10,504 bases of DNA. It comes from Coemansia sp. RSA 1804. Lineage: Eukaryota; Kickxellomycota; Kickxellomycetes; Kickxellales; Kickxellaceae. Where the stretch lies: NCBI GenBank assembly GCA_027578815.1, contig JANBTH010000862.1, positions 1-10,504 of the forward strand, given 5' to 3'. Each line of letters begins with the position of its first letter. Positions within the stretch are counted from its first letter, which is position 1. The position numbers and the translations under genes are program-made. This document shows, in pieces, positions 7,180 through 10,504 of the stretch. The notes below the pieces were generated by a model. The model was not told the origin of the DNA. It worked only from the letters and a program-made list of their open reading frames with translations, and ran no database searches.

Positions 7180-8001
7180 ATGGCGCAGGAGGGCGACAAA
7201 AGCGACCAGACTCAATCGAATGGGCTATCGCAATCAGACTTTCGCAGCTTTCTTTCTCAGAAGCCAACAGCAGCTACTCCACACCATCAGCATCGTCAGT
7301 ATAAGCAGCCAAAGCGAGCGGCGCGTCGGCAAAGTGATAAGCAGCCAGCCCAAAAACGGTACCGAGATCGCGCGGCTGAGCGTCGGAAAGGCACAGACTC
7401 TGCTGCTAGCTATGACAGATACCCTTCTACGAACGCAATATCCTATGAAGAAAGCAAATTCCTTGGTGGCGACATTGAGCGTACCCATCTTGTCAAGGGA
7501 CTCGATTATCTGCTGCTCCAGAAGAACCGAACTAATGCCGATGCTGATGCTAGTGATAATGCTGTGCAAAATGAACTCTTCTCAGAAACTACACCCACTA
7601 ACAGCGAAAATCCAAAAACAGAGCTTGGAAAGCATGTGCTGTCTCTGTGCTTGAAACAACAATCATTGTCAGATTCTATCGATGCCATTTCACTAAGCGA
7701 ACTGTTTGCACCAGGCCGCATGTACTTTGAGATTGCCACAGACTTCTCCTGCAAAGTAACCACACGTATCCGAAGCCAACAGGAGCTTGCCGAGTACTTG
7801 GCAACCTCCACTGCCCCTTCAACACTTCCAGCAATCCCAGAGAGCGATAGACTAGTGCTGTCAACGATTATCAAATCACTATCTAAACCAGAAGCAAAGC
7901 CTGTGGCCGAAATTCCAAAGAAAGTGGCTAACACTTTAACCGAACATGCTTCTATTGCCTTCAATGATGAAGACGATATATTTGAAGATGCTGGTATATA
8001 G
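7180..8001 (+). CDS. IK: RED/IK-family splicing factor homologue, short form
   Basis: A 273-residue homologue of RED (IK), a nuclear spliceosomal protein that pairs with SMU1 in precatalytic spliceosomes. Recognisable family blocks occur in the right order: LSQSDFRSFL (16-25), KRYRDRAAERRKG (59-71), ESKFLGGDIERTHLVKGLDY (91-110, the most diagnostic), LLLQKNR (111-117), TELGKHVLSL (147-156), ELFAPGRMYFEI (174-185) and the closing DDIFEDAG (265-272). The animal proteins continue after the equivalent of this last block with long Arg-Glu/Arg-Asp repeats and a conserved C-terminal domain, to over 550 residues. None of that is visible here or in the following 190 bp. Either the fungal protein is naturally short or a 3' intron is missed: GTATAT at 7992 resembles a weak donor, but no RED-like exon follows. 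The spacer between the KRYRDR and ESKFLGG blocks is also shorter than in animals. Confidence 0.88.
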   Translation: MAQEGDKSDQTQSNGLSQSDFRSFLSQKPTAATPHHQHRQYKQPKRAARRQSDKQPAQKRYRDRAAERRKGTDSAASYDRYPSTNAISYEESKFLGGDIERTHLVKGLDYLLLQKNRTNADADASDNAVQNELFSETTPTNSENPKTELGKHVLSLCLKQQSLSDSIDAISLSELFAPGRMYFEIATDFSCKVTTRIRSQQELAEYLATSTAPSTLPAIPESDRLVLSTIIKSLSKPEAKPVAEIPKKVANTLTEHASIAFNDEDDIFEDAGI

Positions 8002-8098
8002 CGAAACTTTGTTTAATTTCAATTTTTCTACTTTTTCTACTTTTTATTCCAAAGTTTAATATTTAAAAATTTTGAAAAACGGCTTTCTCTGGTACTTT

Positions 8099-8104
8099 AA
8101 TAAA
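8099..8104 (+). terminator. Polyadenylation signal of the RED homologue
   Basis: AATAAA about 98 nt after the stop codon, in AT-rich 3' flank. It lies before the convergent microprotein gene, so the two transcripts need overlap only slightly or not at all. Confidence 0.55.
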
Positions 8105-8189
8105 CCTAACTATGGCTGACGCTGAGTCATTTTTTAGCAACCAGCAAACAATTGTAAAGGAATAAAACATTTCGGGTTTTCAAGTAGTG

Positions 8190-8195
8190 TTTATT
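8190..8195 (-). terminator. AATAAA overlapping the stop codon of the zinc-finger microprotein
   Basis: On the minus strand the last codons read AGC AAA TAA AC, so the hexamer AATAAA straddles the stop. A second minus-strand AATAAA lies at about 8048-8043, inside the 3' flank of the convergent RED homologue. Confidence 0.4.
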
Positions 8196-8319
8196 TGCTT
8201 TTGCTCTTATCATCCGAATTGGTTACCGGATGCCAATGTTTCAAGTGATCCATGTATCCTTCAAGGGAATCGCATTCAAGTCCACAAACATGACAGGGGT
8301 ACTTTGATTTACTTGACAT
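8191..8319 (-). CDS. Single C2H2 zinc-finger microprotein (42 aa)
   Basis: A 42-residue frame on the minus strand, too short for usual ORF cut-offs. Basic residues 1-6 are followed by YPCHVCGLECDSLEGYMDHL and KHWHP, then a polar Lys/Asp/Ser tail. Zinc ligands fit C9-x2-C12-x12-H25-x4-H30 (H28 is an alternative last ligand). The aromatic two residues before the first Cys and a hydrophobic residue (Tyr22) three before the first His also match the classical finger; Cys16 stands where Phe is usual. An in-frame TAG nine bases upstream fixes the ATG unless an intron is present. TATAAAAG lies about 95 bp upstream, and AATAAA overlaps the stop codon. A single finger rarely gives sequence-specific DNA binding alone, so a protein- or RNA-binding role, or a first exon of something larger, is possible. 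Family not identified. Confidence 0.7.
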   Translation of the reverse strand: MSSKSKYPCHVCGLECDSLEGYMDHLKHWHPVTNSDDKSKSK

Positions 8320-8410
8320 TATCAGCTAATGGGTTTGGTAATCTCAAATTAATTGTTTAGAATGGTATTGTTTGATGAATAGATGTCTTCAGAATAATGG
8401 CAAAAAAACT

Positions 8411-8418
8411 CTTTTATA
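8411..8418 (-). promoter_or_regulatory. TATA box of the zinc-finger microprotein gene
   Basis: TATAAAAG on the minus strand in the context GGGCTATAAAAGAG, about 92 bp before the ATG at 8319. A good consensus at a natural distance, and the main independent evidence that the 42-codon frame is a gene. Confidence 0.6.
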
Positions 8419-8419
8419 G

Positions 8420-9260
8420 CCCTGAAAACACGCAATGCAAAAAAAGGTTGAATTATTGATACGCTAGCAAAAATATAAAGTCTCTAATACATGTGCAAAA
8501 AGTTTAAAGTTTTGAAAATTACATGTCAAAATCTTATTATCATATATCTTGAAAGTTGGAATGCTATATCATCCCAACCCAAGTCTTAATTTCATAATGC
8601 ATATTACAGTTTCCGTGTTTATAATAGTTTTTTAATTTACATGAACTCACCATACGCAGAAACAACTAATAAGAAACACTATGTAATCAGATATTGATTG
8701 TTTCTCAATCATAATAAATATATAACATGAAATATTCAACGTATCCATTATTGCTATTGCGATCTGCAGATTATGTTATATTTAGAGTGCCATCTGTTAT
8801 CTAATTAATTATCTTGAAAGAATTGAGTTCAACAAAAAAGAAACTACATTCTGAATATTGATAATAATTAAGAAAATTAGCTATACTCAATTTACAGTGA
8901 CTCAAGAAACTGTTGCAATGTTTTTTACATTGTCCATTTCTTTACAATTATCTCTTCAACCAGTAATTATAATAGATTATATGCATTTAGACGTTGTCCT
9001 TTATTTATGCTGCTTGTAGGGCAGCAGAGACCTATAACAAATATACAGGAAAAATAAAAAACTGAGGCTGAAAGAGTGAAGAAAAAACTAATAGAAAACT
9101 AAGAAAAAAAAGATAAAATAGAATGTGTTTGTGCTTTTGTAGTTTTATTTTTTGTGGGTTTTGGAAATAAAGAGTGGTGGTTTGGGTAGGTAAAAATAAA
9201 AAAGAGAAAAAGCATGTATCCATTAGCAATACACTCAAGTTATTCACTATATTCTCTGTT
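8420..9260. other. AT-rich region without a recognisable gene
   Basis: About 840 bp, clearly more AT-rich than the left part of the window. The minus frame at 9247-9032 is Phe/Leu-rich, an artefact of A/T runs. A small hairpin-capable GCTGC/GCAGC pair lies at about 9009-9025. No conserved protein, tRNA or simple repeat of note was seen. Confidence 0.55.
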
Positions 9261-9280
9261 TACTGGCCAAAGAATATGCT
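9261..9280 (+). repeat. Possible Tc1/mariner-like terminal sequence (left end)
   Basis: TACTGGCCAAAGAATATGCT resembles the TA plus CA-GTGGCC-type ends of Tc1/mariner elements with a two-base deletion. It precedes the transposase-like helix-turn-helix segment by about 170 bp, a natural distance for such an element. A matching opposite end was not found, so this is weak. Confidence 0.25.
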
Positions 9281-9428
9281 TGAGATATAGCTATTTATAA
9301 TAATAATCTTTATCGTCTAATTATTATACTCTGATAAAACATATATGAGCCAATTAAATTACACTCAACCAAATTCTACACATTTTTCTCTACTTTCTTG
9401 CTTTTAAGTTACCTATTTAATTTACCAT

Positions 9429-9698
9429 GAGGCCTATCAGCAAGACCAAAAAACCATTATTCGTTGGTATTTCAGTAGCGGTGATGGCTATCAAAAAATA
9501 GCAGCCACACTTTGACTAAACCTTGCCATGGTGTAGTATGTAGCCAACAAACTTTATCAAGATTATGTTGCCATAAAACAGACAATTTTCCAAGCTAAGC
9601 AAGCAAAACAAGTTGTATTGTGTCAGACTGTAAAGATAAGATTGGCTTTGCTTGTTGAACAAACAATTTCTGGAACTATTAAAATCAAAAGATTTTGA
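9429..9698 (+). pseudogene. Decayed transposase-like N-terminal helix-turn-helix fragment
   Basis: Read in the frame of 9429, codons give EAYQQDQKTIIRWYF then SSGDGYQKIAATL before a TGA at 9513-9515. This resembles the start of Tc1/mariner-type transposase DNA-binding domains, in which a helix ends in Tyr/Phe plus Ser-Gly and is followed by a Gly-Tyr-x-x-Ile-Ala-x-x-Leu helix. After the TGA the same frame continues LNLAMV, a TAG at 9534-9536, then over 50 open codons to TGA at 9696-9698. Two internal stops, no clear start and no catalytic DDE region mark it as a relic. A foldback element begins 46 bp further on and may have interrupted it. Identification rests on a short motif and could be wrong. 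Confidence 0.35.
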
Positions 9699-9743
9699 TA
9701 AATTGCCTCTTGTCATTTTTATTTACCAGAAAGATCATCACAT

Positions 9744-9878
9744 AGGAAATTAGCTTTAATTTATAAAATAAATGTGGTGAACTTTCTGCACCGAAAGTTC
9801 CCTTGGGATGCGCCCCCACTTTCGGTGCAAGCTACTGAAAGACAACTCTTTCAGAGTCTTGAGGGCAGATTCCTTAAT
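9744..9878 (+). repeat. Left inverted arm of the foldback element, with nested hairpins
   Basis: Within the arm, TGCACCGAAAGT (9787-9798) and ACTTTCGGTGCA (9818-9829) form a perfect 12-bp stem with a 19-nt loop. GAACTTTC/GAAAGTTC (about 9779-9800) and CTGAAAG/CTTTCAG (about 9835-9854) form further small stems. Some of these are mutually exclusive. Confidence 0.85.
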
Positions 9879-10026
9879 ATTTTGATAGTATTTTTGTATT
9901 ATTAGTTGATTTCCTTATAGCAGCTTTGGTTTTAAAGATTTTATCAATATGACAAATGGTTTAGTATTAATGGAGATCAATTAAAAGTATAATAATATCA
10001 GTACTAATTAAGGAAATCAATTGGTA

Positions 10027-10161
10027 ATTAAGGGATCTGCCCTCAAGACTCTGAAAGAGTCGTCTTTCAGTAGCTTGCACCGAAAGTGGGGGCGCATCCC
10101 AAGGGAACTTTCGGTGCAGAAAGTTCACCACATTTATTTTATAAATTAAAGCTAATTTCCT
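10027..10161 (-). repeat. Right inverted arm of the foldback element
   Basis: Reverse complement of the left arm at 133 of 135 positions. It carries the same nested stem: TGCACCGAAAGT at 10076-10087 and ACTTTCGGTGCA at 10107-10118. The element therefore contains four copies of this 12-mer in alternating orientation. Confidence 0.85.
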
Positions 10162-10504
10162 TTATTGATTATGACTGCCTTCTCCTATCATTGGCCACAC
10201 ACTCAAGTTTTTCTAAATTCCTTATGTACCAATGAATAAGCTTATCCATAAATGAATAAACTGTTTCTAGCTAATCATTTTGCATGTAATACTTTCTTGA
10301 TAGCATTGACATTGCTGCTACCAAAAAAGTTATTTCTTTTTACTTTATTTATAATGAAATATTTGTTAACAACAAACAATAAAAATCTTGTTACCACTAG
10401 TACAGTGGCCAGAAAAATATATCAATATTTTATATCTTTTTTTGCAGGCTTGTTATGGAGGCTACAGGTAAAATAGAAGCATGTTGGTAACACCATTGGA
10501 AAAA
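10162..10504. other. AT-rich right flank, no recognisable gene
   Basis: 343 bp of AT-rich DNA to the window edge. The plus frame at 10252-10476 is rich in Leu, Phe, Lys and Asn from composition alone and shows no domain. The only structured feature I see is the terminal-repeat-like sequence at 10401. Confidence 0.5.
10401..10423 (+). repeat. Possible Tc1/mariner-type terminal inverted repeat entering the right edge
   Basis: TACAGTGGCCAGAAAAATAT at 10401-10420 has the TA target dinucleotide followed by CAGTGGCC, as in many Tc1/mariner ends. If real, the element would extend rightward beyond the window. No second end can be seen, so support is limited to the motif. Confidence 0.35.

Larger units (their letters stand above)
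9744..10161. mobile_element. 418-bp foldback / MITE-like element
   Basis: Left arm 9744-9878 and right arm 10027-10161 are reverse complements over 135 positions with only two differences (GACAACT against GACGACT; AGATTCC against AGATCCC). The spacer is 148 bp and AT-rich. A further inner inverted pair, TTGATTTCCTTA (9906-9917) and TAAGGAAATCAA (10009-10020), suggests the arms once reached further in. Arm ends read AGGAAATTAGC. No clean target-site duplication is visible; a TA duplication with one substitution (TA at 9743-9744, TT at 10161-10162) is possible. No coding capacity, so it is non-autonomous. The arms are richer in G+C than the surrounding DNA, fitting an inserted element. Confidence 0.8.

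Noticed and set aside
9032..9247. Hydrophobic 71-codon minus-strand frame
   Set aside because: Phe/Leu-rich content follows from A/T runs on the plus strand; not membrane-protein-like beyond composition.
9744..10161. CRISPR-like or direct-repeat array reading of the repeated 12-mers
   Set aside because: Copies alternate in orientation and belong to two inverted arms; there are no regular spacers, and the host is eukaryotic.
10252..10476. 74-codon plus-strand frame near the right edge
   Set aside because: Composition-driven (Leu, Phe, Lys, Asn) and it runs through the candidate transposon end at 10401; no domain.

Overview
The window looks like nuclear DNA of a fungus, probably an early-diverging (zygomycete-grade) lineage. 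This is inferred from a short intron with donor GTAAGA and a CTAAT branch motif, eukaryotic TATA boxes and AATAAA signals, a class II tRNA-Leu, and typically eukaryotic proteins: mitochondrial pyruvate dehydrogenase E1 alpha, an AAAP amino acid transporter, RED/IK splicing factor, and cysteine-tailed CYSTM-like peptides. Species cannot be fixed from the sequence alone.

Layout. On the left edge, on the minus strand, is the 5' end of the pyruvate dehydrogenase E1 alpha gene: a 19-codon first exon carrying the mitochondrial leader (460-404), a 101-bp intron, and the start of exon 2, which runs off the window. About 2.1 kb of AT-rich, pyrimidine-tract-rich intergenic DNA follows. Then comes a GC-richer 541-codon amino acid transporter (2649-4274, +). 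A tRNA-Leu(UAG) lies convergent to it at 4486-4407 (-) with two poly-T Pol III terminators.

From 5522 to 6796 there are three small plus-strand genes in tandem: 74, 54 and 92 codons. Their N-termini differ (Asn-rich; Arg/His-rich; Tyr/Gly/Gln/Pro-rich), but all end in a short hydrophobic cysteine-rich tail of CYSTM type. The middle gene is short enough to be missed by usual ORF cut-offs. At least the first two have their own TATA box. I regard this cluster as the most interesting feature of the window.

Next is a 273-codon RED/IK splicing-factor homologue (7180-8001, +) that stops where the family's repeat-rich C-terminal half would begin. Convergent to it is a hidden 42-codon minus-strand microprotein (8319-8191) that is essentially one C2H2 zinc finger, with a TATA box about 95 bp upstream.

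From about 8.4 kb to the right edge the DNA is AT-rich with no convincing intact gene. It holds a decayed transposase-like helix-turn-helix segment (about 9429-9698), two possible Tc1/mariner-like ends (9261, 10401), and a 418-bp foldback element (9744-10161). The foldback has 135-bp arms that match at 133 positions and contain nested smaller hairpins. This end looks like a transposon-derived island beside a gene-bearing segment.
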